A stretch of 6,131 nt of DNA from JAYELX01 sp964544065 (GTDB taxonomy: Bacteria > Chloroflexota > Anaerolineae > Anaerolineales > UBA11858): contig CAZJBA010000175.1 in NCBI GenBank assembly GCA_964544065.1, forward strand, positions 1-6,131. The letters are read 5' to 3'. Position 1 is the stretch's first letter. Every line of letters begins with the position of its first letter. Shown here one piece after another: positions 1 to 6,025 of this stretch. A program made the translations under genes and the position numbers. The notes under the pieces were generated by a model. That model saw nothing but the letters and a program-made list of their open reading frames with translations. It did not search any database and was not told where the DNA came from.

Positions 1-148
1 GCGAGAGCAAGAGCGCCTCAGCAGTATAGAACATTGTGTAATAAGCGCGTGAAGCCGAAAAATCGTAATAATCATCCTTTGCCAGCAACTTGGCAGCTTC
101 AAGGCTTTCTTCCGCTTTTTCCAAGATGGCTTGAAGTTGTTCTTTCAT
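1..148 (-). CDS. HEPN-domain protein, N-terminal part (probable toxin of an MNT/HEPN pair), cut by window edge
   Basis: Reading the minus strand from the ATG at 148 gives 49 open codons that run off the left edge. The product begins MKEQLQAILEKAEESLEAAK and contains SASRAYYTMFYTAEALLL at about residues 31-48. This is the helical N-terminal signature of HEPN proteins (PF05168-like: an early amphipathic helix, then RAYYxMF.xAxALL). HEPN partners of MNT proteins are known as RNases or RNA-binding toxins whose activity depends on an R-x(4-6)-H motif near the C-terminal helices. That part lies outside the window, so catalytic competence cannot be judged. The position where many relatives have His after MF is Tyr here. 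The ATG overlaps the upstream TGA as ATGA (148-145), which suggests translational coupling. A GAGG lies about 10 bases upstream. Codon use is AT-richer than in the polysaccharide genes. Confidence 0.85.
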   Translation of the reverse strand, partial: MKEQLQAILEKAEESLEAAKLLAKDDYYDFSASRAYYTMFYTAEALLLS

Positions 149-468
149 ACGAGAACAGCCTCGCGACGGACATTCATATAGAATGGGCTTTCTTCGTGTT
201 CGAAGCGTTCTTTGGAAACAAAGGCGCGCGATATAACTACATCGTATTCGAGGGAAAGATCAGCGACCAGGTCAATGGTCCGATCCAGCATGTCGCTGTA
301 GTCAAAATCGCCTCGTAAAACGATGAGGACATCAATATCAGAATCAAATCCCGCCTCTCCCCGAGCTTGTGAACCGTATAAGTAAACTCCCTCCAAGCGT
401 TCTGGGAGTTTATCTGCGAGCCCTGTTTGTAACTTACGAAGTACTTCTTGTAGTTTGGTATCCATCAT
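145..468 (-). CDS. MNT-type nucleotidyltransferase (probable antitoxin, MntA-like)
   Basis: This 107-residue protein is a minimal nucleotidyltransferase of the DNA polymerase beta superfamily. The diagnostic GS-x10-DxD motif is intact as GSQARGEAGFDSDID at residues 32-46, preceded by the strand GVYLY. A likely third acidic residue is D76 in EYDVVIS. In characterised MNT/HEPN pairs (MntA-HepT) the MNT protein neutralises the HEPN toxin by transferring AMP to it; applying that here is inference from family and gene order. The frame starts with two Met codons, ATGATG at 468-463. I chose the first because a consensus -10 element would place transcription start on its A, and there is no Shine-Dalgarno sequence. 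The stop overlaps the HEPN start by four bases, and the start lies 12 bases past the preceding FemX-like stop. Length is typical of the family. GC content is far below that of the upstream genes, which suggests acquisition. Confidence 0.9.
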   Translation of the reverse strand: MMDTKLQEVLRKLQTGLADKLPERLEGVYLYGSQARGEAGFDSDIDVLIVLRGDFDYSDMLDRTIDLVADLSLEYDVVISRAFVSKERFEHEESPFYMNVRREAVLV

Positions 469-474
469 AATTAC

Positions 475-483
475 ATTATATCA
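475..483 (-). promoter_or_regulatory. Extended -10 promoter (TGATATAAT) for the MNT/HEPN pair
   Basis: The minus strand reads TGATATAAT from 483 to 475, a perfect TGn plus TATAAT extended -10. No good -35 is visible at 16-18 bases spacing (candidates such as GGCTAT match poorly), but extended -10 promoters can work without one. The TGA here is the stop codon of the FemX-like gene. Six bases follow before the A of the ATG at 468, so the usual -10 to +1 distance puts transcription start on the start codon, giving a leaderless message. The motif is seen directly; its activity is inferred. Confidence 0.6.
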
Positions 484-1467
484 GCGATTTCCCATCCATA
501 GCCGATACAGCGCGTACAATCCCGGCCGGTAGACTCGGTCCCAGGGGCCGACGGCGCGGCGCAGTTCCCCGCCGAAGCCGCGCTTGAAGCGGTAGACGCC
601 CCACAGGCCGTCGTGGCGGTCGAGAAATTCATCTTCGAGAGTCTCCCGGTCGGCGTCGGGTACACCCCACAGGTCGTACTCCACGCAGCCGCGTTTCTTG
701 GCCCAGCGCATCGCCTCCCATTGGAGCAGGTAGGTGGGCATCCGGTTGCGCTCCCGGTTGGAGGAGGCCCCGTACAGGTACCAGGCCCGCTCCCCTTGGG
801 CGAAGACCATGATCGCCGCCAGGGGCGTCCCCTCGTAGCGGGCGATCAGCAGGCGGCAGGCATCCTGAGGAGTGAACAATTCGTAGGCTCGGCGGTAATA
901 TTCACGGCTGTGGACGCCGAAATCGGCCCGCTCGCCGGTGGTGGTGAGCATCTCGTAGAAGGTGTCGATCTCGTCGCTGGGTTCGACGACGACGTCCTTG
1001 CGCCCGGCCAGGCGGATGTTATAGCGCGTCTTCGACTTCATTTCTAGGAGTATCTCTTCCTCGTCGGGGCGCAGATTGATCGTCAGGGTGCGCGGCGGTT
1101 GGATCGCCTGCGGGCTGAGGCGGAAGCCAGGGGGCGGAGGGTCCGCTTCGAGGGAGTCCGATTCGCCCCGTTCCAGGTCGGGTTCTACCTTCAGGAACAC
1201 GGCCCGGCGCCGTTTGCAGAGTCGATCCAGCTCGGGCCAGAGCGAATCCCAATCCTCCCCGACGGGGCCGCGCGGCAGGTAGGCCAGGCTTAATCCGAGC
1301 GGCAGCGACCGGAAGAGAACCTGCGCGCCGGTCTCACCGACGACGAGACGCTCGACCTGCCAGCCGAATTCGGACTTGAGCTCGCCCCAGGCGCGGGTTT
1401 GCAGCAGGTGGGCGTTGGGGTGTTGGTCGAGAAAGTCTTGCCATCCTTGGGGGGATACGTGGGTCAT
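481..1467 (-). CDS. FemX/FemAB-like peptidoglycan bridge aminoacyltransferase (GNAT fold)
   Basis: The product is 328 residues from the ATG at 1467. It resembles the FemABX family, which transfers amino acids from aminoacyl-tRNA to the stem peptide of lipid II or a peptidoglycan precursor in the cytoplasm. Visible signatures are HLLQTRAWGELKSEFGW (about 20-36), KSKTRYNIRLA (144-154), the second GNAT core with WYLYGASS (229-236), YDLWGVP (264-270) and YRFKRGFGGE near the C-terminus (292-301). Length matches short FemX proteins without the coiled-coil arm of staphylococcal FemA. The frame is open up to another ATG at 1530, but that extension is basic, low in family character, and falls inside the inverted repeat at 1481-1582, so I reject it. 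A purine-rich AGAAAGAAAA precedes the chosen ATG. A related acyltransferase acting on another cell-envelope substrate cannot be excluded. Confidence 0.83.
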   Translation of the reverse strand: MTHVSPQGWQDFLDQHPNAHLLQTRAWGELKSEFGWQVERLVVGETGAQVLFRSLPLGLSLAYLPRGPVGEDWDSLWPELDRLCKRRRAVFLKVEPDLERGESDSLEADPPPPGFRLSPQAIQPPRTLTINLRPDEEEILLEMKSKTRYNIRLAGRKDVVVEPSDEIDTFYEMLTTTGERADFGVHSREYYRRAYELFTPQDACRLLIARYEGTPLAAIMVFAQGERAWYLYGASSNRERNRMPTYLLQWEAMRWAKKRGCVEYDLWGVPDADRETLEDEFLDRHDGLWGVYRFKRGFGGELRRAVGPWDRVYRPGLYALYRLWMGNR

Positions 1468-1480
1468 AATTTTCTTTCTG

Positions 1481-1582
1481 AATGGAACGCGGATGACACG
1501 GATATAGCGGATTTTCGCGGATTTAAACAACTTTTTATTTATCCGCGTAAATCAGCCTAATCTGCGTAGTCCGCGTTCTATT
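1481..1582. repeat. Long imperfect inverted repeat built from GCGGAT words
   Basis: Arms at 1485-1522 and 1541-1578 pair at 29 of 38 positions around an 18-base AT-rich loop (1523-1540). Pairing can extend to 1481 and 1582. The left arm is itself four degenerate copies of a word of about 10 bases: ACGCGGAT, ACACGGAT, AGCGGAT, TCGCGGAT. The right arm carries the complementary words ATCCGCG, ATCAGCC, ATCTGCG, AGTCCGCG. It fills most of the gap between the CapD-like stop (1596) and the FemX-like start (1467). The minus-strand transcript could fold into a long hairpin ending next to the FemX ribosome-binding region. No T-run follows the stem on either strand, so it is not a classical intrinsic terminator. 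It may be a dispersed palindromic repeat that protects the upstream mRNA or tunes the downstream gene; this is inference. Confidence 0.75.
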
Positions 1583-1584
1583 TG

Positions 1585-1595
1585 GTATTCAATAC
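1585..1595. repeat. Short palindrome next to the CapD-like stop codon
   Basis: GTATT-C-AATAC is a perfect 5-base-arm palindrome immediately beside the TAA at 1598-1596 and just outside the large inverted repeat. It is too short to assign a role. It could be part of the boundary of the repeat element or chance. Confidence 0.35.
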
Positions 1596-3560
1596 TTAAA
1601 CTAGTGAAGTCAAATCCGGCGGCGGGGTGTCGCTCACCGACGCACCAGGGATGAGCACATCCAGCCGTTTGAGGATCGCCGTCGGGGCGCCCTCCCGGGC
1701 CAGGTGAACCAACTCGTCGACGGCGTTGTGCAGGGCGTCCCCGTTGAGAATGTCCTCCTCGGAGAGCAGCAGGATGTCGGGGTGCTCGGTGTCCTCGAAG
1801 GTGGCCCATTTGTCCCAGAGCTCCTCGCTGAGCTTCTCGCCCGGGCGCACGCCAGTGAAGACGATCTCGATGTCCTCGCCCGGCTTCAGGCCCGACAGGC
1901 GAATCAGGTCTTCGGCCAGGTCGACGATCTTGACTTGCTCGCCCATCTTGAGCACAAAGACTTCACAGCCGTTGCTCATCGTCCCGGCCTGGAGCACCAG
2001 GTGGACGGCTTCGGGGATCGTCATGAAGAAGCGTTCCATGTCCGGGTGGGTGACCGTCACCGGCCCGCCGTTGGCGATCTGTTTCTGGAAGCGAGGCACC
2101 ACCGAGCCGCGGCTGCCCAGTACGTTGCCGAAACGGACCACCGAATAGGCCTTTCCCGTGTTGCGGGCCGCGTCCAGGACGAGCAGTTCGGCCATCCGTT
2201 TGGTCGCGCCCATCACGCTGGTCGGGCGGATAGCCTTGTCGGTCGAGACCATCACCAATCGCTCGACGTTGTAATTCATGGCGATTTCGACCACATTGCG
2301 AGTTCCTAACACGTTGTTGGTGACCGCTTCTTCGACGTTGATCTCCATCATCGGGACGTGTTTGTGCGCCGCGGCGTGGAAGACCACCTGGGGGCGGACA
2401 TCGTCAAACACGTTGGCCAGCCGGTCGCGATCGCGAATGTCGGCGATGATCGGGTGCAGCGCCTGGCTGGGATAACTTTCGATCAGGTCGAGATAGGTCT
2501 CGTAGACGCTGTTCTCGCCGTGGCCGACGATCACCAGGGAGGTCGGCCCCCAGCGGGCGATCTGGCGGCATAATTCCGTGCCGATCGAGCCGCCCCCGCC
2601 GGTCACCAAGATGCGCCGCCCGGCGATGACCGATCCAACCCGGCGGTCGTCGTTGATGGCCGAAGCCCGCCGCAACAGGTCGTTGATGTTGACCTCCCGC
2701 AGGCGGCTGACGCTGACCTTGCCGCCGATCAACTCGTAGATGCCTGGCATGGTACGGAAGCCGACGCCCTCTTGGCGGCAAATATCGGCCAGGCGGCGGA
2801 TCAACTTGCCTGGCGCCGTCGGAATGGCGATGATCACTTCCTGAATACGTTTGTTTTTGATCGTGGCGCGTAGATTGTCCAGGGTGCCGGCCACGGGCAC
2901 GCCGTGAATCTGGCTCTTTTGTTTGGCTTCGTCATCGTCGAGGAAGCAGATTGGGTCGAGGTTCAATTGCGGGTTTTTCTGGATTTCACGCACCACCAGC
3001 GCGCCGGCGTCTCCGGCCCCGATGATCAGGGTGCGGCGTTCGATCCACTTGCGCTGGGAGCCGTTGGCCGCCGTCGAGCGGCTCTCGGCGATCAGCCGCG
3101 AGCTGAAGCGCAGGCCGCCGGTCAACAAGATAGAGAGCAGCCAATCGATCACCAGGGTAGCGCGGGGGAAACCGATATAGTCGGGCAAGCGCGTTTGAAT
3201 GTAGGTCATCAAGATGACGGCGAAGGAGAGCACCACCGAGGCGGATGTCACCGCTGTGGCGATCAGGCGAATCTCGTGGGTGCTGGCATAGGCCCACAGG
3301 CGCCGGTACAGGCCAAAGCCGTAGTAGACCAGCGGCTTGATGATCAGCGCCAGGATGGCCATGCGCATAGCTTGGGGCAGATAGTAGACGAACAGATTGC
3401 CCAGCTCGAAGCGGAGGGCAAAACTGACCAGCACCGAGACGATGATGAGAAAGAGGTCGCCAAGCAAGAAGACGCGGTTGCGGATCGGGACGCGCTCGAA
3501 TAGGGCTTTGGCCTGGCGAAACAGATGTTTGATTCTGGCGAGCAGCTTTGCTTTGGTCAC
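1596..3560 (-). CDS. Membrane-anchored NDP-sugar 4,6-dehydratase, CapD/WbpM family (polysaccharide biosynthesis)
   Basis: This is a long-form nucleoside-diphosphate-sugar dehydratase of 654 residues from the GTG at 3560. It has about four hydrophobic segments in the first 155 residues (near 30-50, 64-84, 99-121, 135-152). A first Rossmann-like domain follows with LIIGAGDAG (near 178-186), then a catalytic SDR domain starting ILVTGGGGSIG (near 317-327). AAHKHVPMME (about 397-406) and STDKAIRPTSVMGATK (about 439-454) are hallmark motifs; the usual YxxxK tyrosine is Met, as in WbpM-type enzymes. The family converts UDP-GlcNAc to UDP-4-keto-6-deoxy-HexNAc, a precursor of QuiNAc, FucNAc or bacillosamine; the exact product here is unknown. 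Start choice: GTG overlaps the upstream TGA as GTGA and has a GGA seven bases before it. A TTG at 3572 would add four residues and is possible. Confidence 0.93.
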   Translation of the reverse strand: MTKAKLLARIKHLFRQAKALFERVPIRNRVFLLGDLFLIIVSVLVSFALRFELGNLFVYYLPQAMRMAILALIIKPLVYYGFGLYRRLWAYASTHEIRLIATAVTSASVVLSFAVILMTYIQTRLPDYIGFPRATLVIDWLLSILLTGGLRFSSRLIAESRSTAANGSQRKWIERRTLIIGAGDAGALVVREIQKNPQLNLDPICFLDDDEAKQKSQIHGVPVAGTLDNLRATIKNKRIQEVIIAIPTAPGKLIRRLADICRQEGVGFRTMPGIYELIGGKVSVSRLREVNINDLLRRASAINDDRRVGSVIAGRRILVTGGGGSIGTELCRQIARWGPTSLVIVGHGENSVYETYLDLIESYPSQALHPIIADIRDRDRLANVFDDVRPQVVFHAAAHKHVPMMEINVEEAVTNNVLGTRNVVEIAMNYNVERLVMVSTDKAIRPTSVMGATKRMAELLVLDAARNTGKAYSVVRFGNVLGSRGSVVPRFQKQIANGGPVTVTHPDMERFFMTIPEAVHLVLQAGTMSNGCEVFVLKMGEQVKIVDLAEDLIRLSGLKPGEDIEIVFTGVRPGEKLSEELWDKWATFEDTEHPDILLLSEEDILNGDALHNAVDELVHLAREGAPTAILKRLDVLIPGASVSDTPPPDLTSLV

Positions 3561-4486
3561 GATCGCATCCAATCCACGGTTTGGCGCAAGCCGTCGAGCA
3601 GACTTGTGCTTGGTTCGAAATCTAGAAGTTGCTTTGCCCGAGATGGGTCTCCCACCGAGCGATAGATGTCGCCAGGGCGCGGCAGCCCAAATTCCGCTTC
3701 TGGCGTGTCGGGGATGATCTCTCTTAGCGTGTTCAGGATATCTAAAATGGTGGTCTCCGACCCGGAGCAGATGTTGATGATCTCGCCCGTGGCCTGGGGC
3801 GTGTCGGCGGCGATCAGATTGGCCCGGGCGACATCGTCGGCGAAGATGAAATCGCGGCTTTGCAGCCCGTCTCCGTGGATTGTGGCGGCTTCTCCCTCCA
3901 GCAGCCGGTGGATGAAGACCGGGATCACTGCGGCGTAGTCCGATGCCGGCGATTGCCGCGGCCCGTAGACGTTGAAATAGCGCAGCGCGGTGACACCCAT
4001 CTCTGTGGCCCGGGTGTAGAGATCGGCATAGATTTCATTCACCCGTTTGGACGCCGCGTAGGGTGACAGCGACATCGTCTCGCCCGTTTCACGCAGGGGG
4101 TAGTCCTGTGATTCCCCGTAAACGGCCGCGCTGGAGGCCATCACCACCCGGCGGACGTCTGCTTTCTGAGCGGCCTGAAGCAGGATTTCGACCCCGTGTA
4201 CGTTGGTGTCAAAGCAGGCCTGCGGGTTTTCGACCGATAGAGGCACGGAGACAAAGGCGGCCTGGTGGAAGATGATCTCGACTCCAGCGACGGCCTTGGC
4301 GGCCTGCTCCGGGTCCCGCAAGTCGGCTTCGATGATCTCGATCGACGATTCCACCTCGGCCAGATTCTCGCGTTTGCCGGTGGAGAAATTGTCTAACACG
4401 CGGACATGATCCCCGCGTTGTAACAATTTTCTCACGATGTGGGAGCCGATGAAACCAGCTCCGCCGGTGACCAGACAGGTTGCCAT
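3557..4486 (-). CDS. NAD-dependent sugar-nucleotide epimerase (GalE/WbpP-like extended SDR)
   Basis: A 309-residue soluble extended short-chain dehydrogenase/reductase. The dinucleotide-binding motif is VTGGAGFIGSH (6-16), with D31 (VRVLDNFSTGK) at the position that favours NAD over NADP. Catalytic residues are S118 or S119 in MASSAAVYGES and Y143/K147 in YAASK. RYFNVYGPRQ (169-178), IHGDGLQSRDF (203-213) and RPGDI near 270 are sugar-nucleotide epimerase signatures. The best family match is 4-epimerases acting on UDP-glucose, UDP-GlcNAc or uronates. A 4-keto reductase acting on the dehydratase product is an alternative that sequence inspection cannot exclude. The ATG follows the upstream TAA by one base and has a clear GAAAGGG Shine-Dalgarno at 4500-4494, seven bases before the start and inside the upstream gene. 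The gene ends in a four-base overlap with the CapD-like gene, so the three genes are very likely co-transcribed. Confidence 0.92.
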   Translation of the reverse strand: MATCLVTGGAGFIGSHIVRKLLQRGDHVRVLDNFSTGKRENLAEVESSIEIIEADLRDPEQAAKAVAGVEIIFHQAAFVSVPLSVENPQACFDTNVHGVEILLQAAQKADVRRVVMASSAAVYGESQDYPLRETGETMSLSPYAASKRVNEIYADLYTRATEMGVTALRYFNVYGPRQSPASDYAAVIPVFIHRLLEGEAATIHGDGLQSRDFIFADDVARANLIAADTPQATGEIINICSGSETTILDILNTLREIIPDTPEAEFGLPRPGDIYRSVGDPSRAKQLLDFEPSTSLLDGLRQTVDWMRS

Positions 4487-4487
4487 T

Positions 4488-5906
4488 TTATTGCCCTTTC
4501 AAGCCGAAGATCGTCGCCGGTGTGCGCAGGATGATCAGTGCGTCCAGCACCAGGTTGCGGTGTTTGATGTAATAGAGATCGTACTCCAGCTTTTCGGAGG
4601 TCTCATCGACGGTGGCAGCGTAGCCGTAATTGACCTGGGCCCACCCGGTGATGCCCGGTTTGACCAGCAGACGCGCTCGGTAGAAGGGAATCTGGCGCTG
4701 GAACCGTTCCACCAGCCTGGGGCGCTCGGCCCGCGGCCCGACCAGGCTCATGTCGCCGCGCAGCACGTTGTAGAATTGAGGCAATTCGTCCAAATGGGTC
4801 TTGCGCAGCAAGCGTCCCATCCGGGTGACGCGGTCGTCATTTTCCTGGGCCAGCCGGGGCCTGCCGACCGTTTCGGCGTTTTTTTGCATCGTGCGGAATT
4901 TGAAAATCTTGTAGACTTCGCCCCCCTTGCCCAAGCGCTCCTGGGCATAAAAGATCGGCCTGCCGCTGTCGAGCAGAGTGCCCAGCCCGATCACGGGAAA
5001 CAGCAGAATCAGGATGGTGACGCCCACCAGGCCCCCCAGGATGTCGATCATCCGTTTGAGGATTTCATAGAAACCGTGGACGCGCACCTCATCGACGAAC
5101 GAGCGCAAAATCCAGTCGGTCTCCAAAATCTTGATCGGGACGCGATGAACCAGCTCCTCATAGGCCACGGGCATGCGGGTGATCTCCACGCCTTGCTCTT
5201 GAGCGTTAAGCAGGGCCTGGAAGGTCTGGCCCCGCAGCGCGCCGGAGATGGCCACGATGATGTCGGAAACATCTTTTTCTTCGACCAGTTCGAGCAGATT
5301 GCCACAATTGGCGATCACGGTATGGCCTTCGATTTCGGTGTTCATTTTCTCGCAGTCGTCATCGACCAATCCGACAAGGTCGAAGGGTTTGGTTTCCAGC
5401 GAGTTGATCTCCTGCAAGATCGTGCTTCCGGCCCGACCTGCCCCGACGAGCAGCACCCGGCGCATGAATTGGGGCGCCGTGAACACCTGGATGTAGAGCA
5501 GCCGCCACCCCAGGGTCAACAGCGAGGCGGTGATCAGAAAGACGGCCACACCCCGGCGGGGGAGCGGATTCTGGGAGGCAAAATAGACGATCAGGTAGAG
5601 CAAGAATCCCAGCCCGGTAGCGGTTGCCACGCCGCGCAAGACCTGTTGTCGGTTGGCGCTGCGGTGGACATCGTAGAGCCCGATGATCAGGAATAGCCAC
5701 AAAAAGGGGAGCAAATAGAACCACCCAGCGACGCGCTGGCGCAAGAAGGCCAGTGATAGGCCAAGCCATTCTTCGCCCATGCCCCAGGCGATCAAGGCCA
5801 CGCCCAGGGCGATCACGGCCAGCATCAGGTCGACCAGGGTCAACAGGGTGCGGCGTTCGCGCAGCCCCAGGCGTAGGAATCGAGATGATCGTTGTTGTTC
5901 TGCCAT
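4488..5906 (-). CDS. Undecaprenyl-phosphate sugar-1-phosphate transferase (WbaP/WcaJ-type polyprenyl glycosylphosphotransferase)
   Basis: A 472-residue inner-membrane phosphoglycosyl transferase that would start glycan assembly by moving a sugar-1-phosphate from a UDP-sugar to undecaprenyl phosphate. Four hydrophobic segments (about 22-42, 61-78, 93-110, 118-138) precede a Rossmann-like domain with VLLVGAGRAG (151-160). The catalytic module begins with KRMIDILGG and a hydrophobic re-entrant-type helix with Pro304 (about 284-311). It continues with KIFKFRTM (333-340), the catalytic Asp-Glu dyad in THLDELPQFYNVLRGDMSLVG (D373, E374), PRAERP (391-396), KPGITGWAQVN (416-426) and YDLYYIKH near 442-449. 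All key residues are present and the length is normal for the family. The donor sugar is not determined; HexNAc or a deoxy-HexNAc derivative is plausible given the downstream genes. The start is the only good ATG before MAEQQ; no strong Shine-Dalgarno precedes it. It is the first gene of the cluster. Confidence 0.95.
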   Translation of the reverse strand: MAEQQRSSRFLRLGLRERRTLLTLVDLMLAVIALGVALIAWGMGEEWLGLSLAFLRQRVAGWFYLLPFLWLFLIIGLYDVHRSANRQQVLRGVATATGLGFLLYLIVYFASQNPLPRRGVAVFLITASLLTLGWRLLYIQVFTAPQFMRRVLLVGAGRAGSTILQEINSLETKPFDLVGLVDDDCEKMNTEIEGHTVIANCGNLLELVEEKDVSDIIVAISGALRGQTFQALLNAQEQGVEITRMPVAYEELVHRVPIKILETDWILRSFVDEVRVHGFYEILKRMIDILGGLVGVTILILLFPVIGLGTLLDSGRPIFYAQERLGKGGEVYKIFKFRTMQKNAETVGRPRLAQENDDRVTRMGRLLRKTHLDELPQFYNVLRGDMSLVGPRAERPRLVERFQRQIPFYRARLLVKPGITGWAQVNYGYAATVDETSEKLEYDLYYIKHRNLVLDALIILRTPATIFGLKGQ

Positions 5907-5930
5907 AGAAAATTGCTTGGTTTGTAGTTA

Positions 5931-5953
5931 GGCACGTAGCAGAGCGAAGTGCC
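5931..5953. repeat. Small imperfect hairpin in the leader of the glycosyltransferase operon
   Basis: GGCAC (5931-5935) pairs with GTGCC (5949-5953). Further partial pairing inward (GC with GC around an AGA loop) gives about 8 of 10 possible pairs. It lies 25 bases upstream of the ATG at 5906 on the minus-strand transcript. No T-run follows, so it is not an obvious terminator. Its role is unknown. Confidence 0.4.
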
Positions 5954-5973
5954 GTTTGAATAGCATGAGTTTC

Positions 5974-6025
5974 TAAGGAATCCAGGAAACCTTGAATGCT
6001 TCTTCCTGTTTTCCTGGCTTCCTTA
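5974..6025. repeat. Inverted repeat (16-base arms) in the leader region
   Basis: TAAGGAATCCAGGAAA at 5974-5989 pairs with TTTCCTGGCTTCCTTA at 6010-6025 with one mismatch; the loop is 20 bases. The right arm and loop also repeat a short word (TTCCTG, TTCCTGG, TTCC) at a period of about 8-9 bases. There is no T-tract on either side, so it lacks a classical terminator form. It sits 68 bases or more upstream of the first gene and may be a dispersed palindromic repeat or a leader structure. Confidence 0.65.

Noticed and set aside
34..318. Plus-strand open frame of 94 codons opposite the MNT/HEPN genes
   Set aside because: The opposite strand encodes an intact GS-x10-DxD nucleotidyltransferase and a HEPN start joined by an ATGA overlap, which explain the region.
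613..1047. Plus-strand open frame of 144 codons opposite the FemX-like gene
   Set aside because: It is a shadow of a GC-rich coding frame with no family motif.
1468..1530. N-terminal extension of the FemX-like protein to an ATG at 1530
   Set aside because: The extra 21 residues are encoded by the left arm and loop edge of the inverted repeat and lack family similarity. The ATG at 1467 starts just before the conserved N-terminal motif.
1481..1582. Rho-independent terminator or small CRISPR array
   Set aside because: There is no T-run after the stem on either strand, and the repeated words are about 10 bases with no spacers of constant length. An inverted repeat explains it better.
1704..2309. 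Plus-strand open frame of 201 codons inside the CapD-like gene
   Set aside because: The minus-strand frame carries complete family motifs across this whole interval; the plus-strand product shows none.
4437..5696. Long open frame of 419 codons on the plus strand
   Set aside because: It is fully antisense to the glycosylphosphotransferase and has a Gln/Asp/His-rich composition typical of the reverse complement of a GC-rich gene. It has no recognisable domain.
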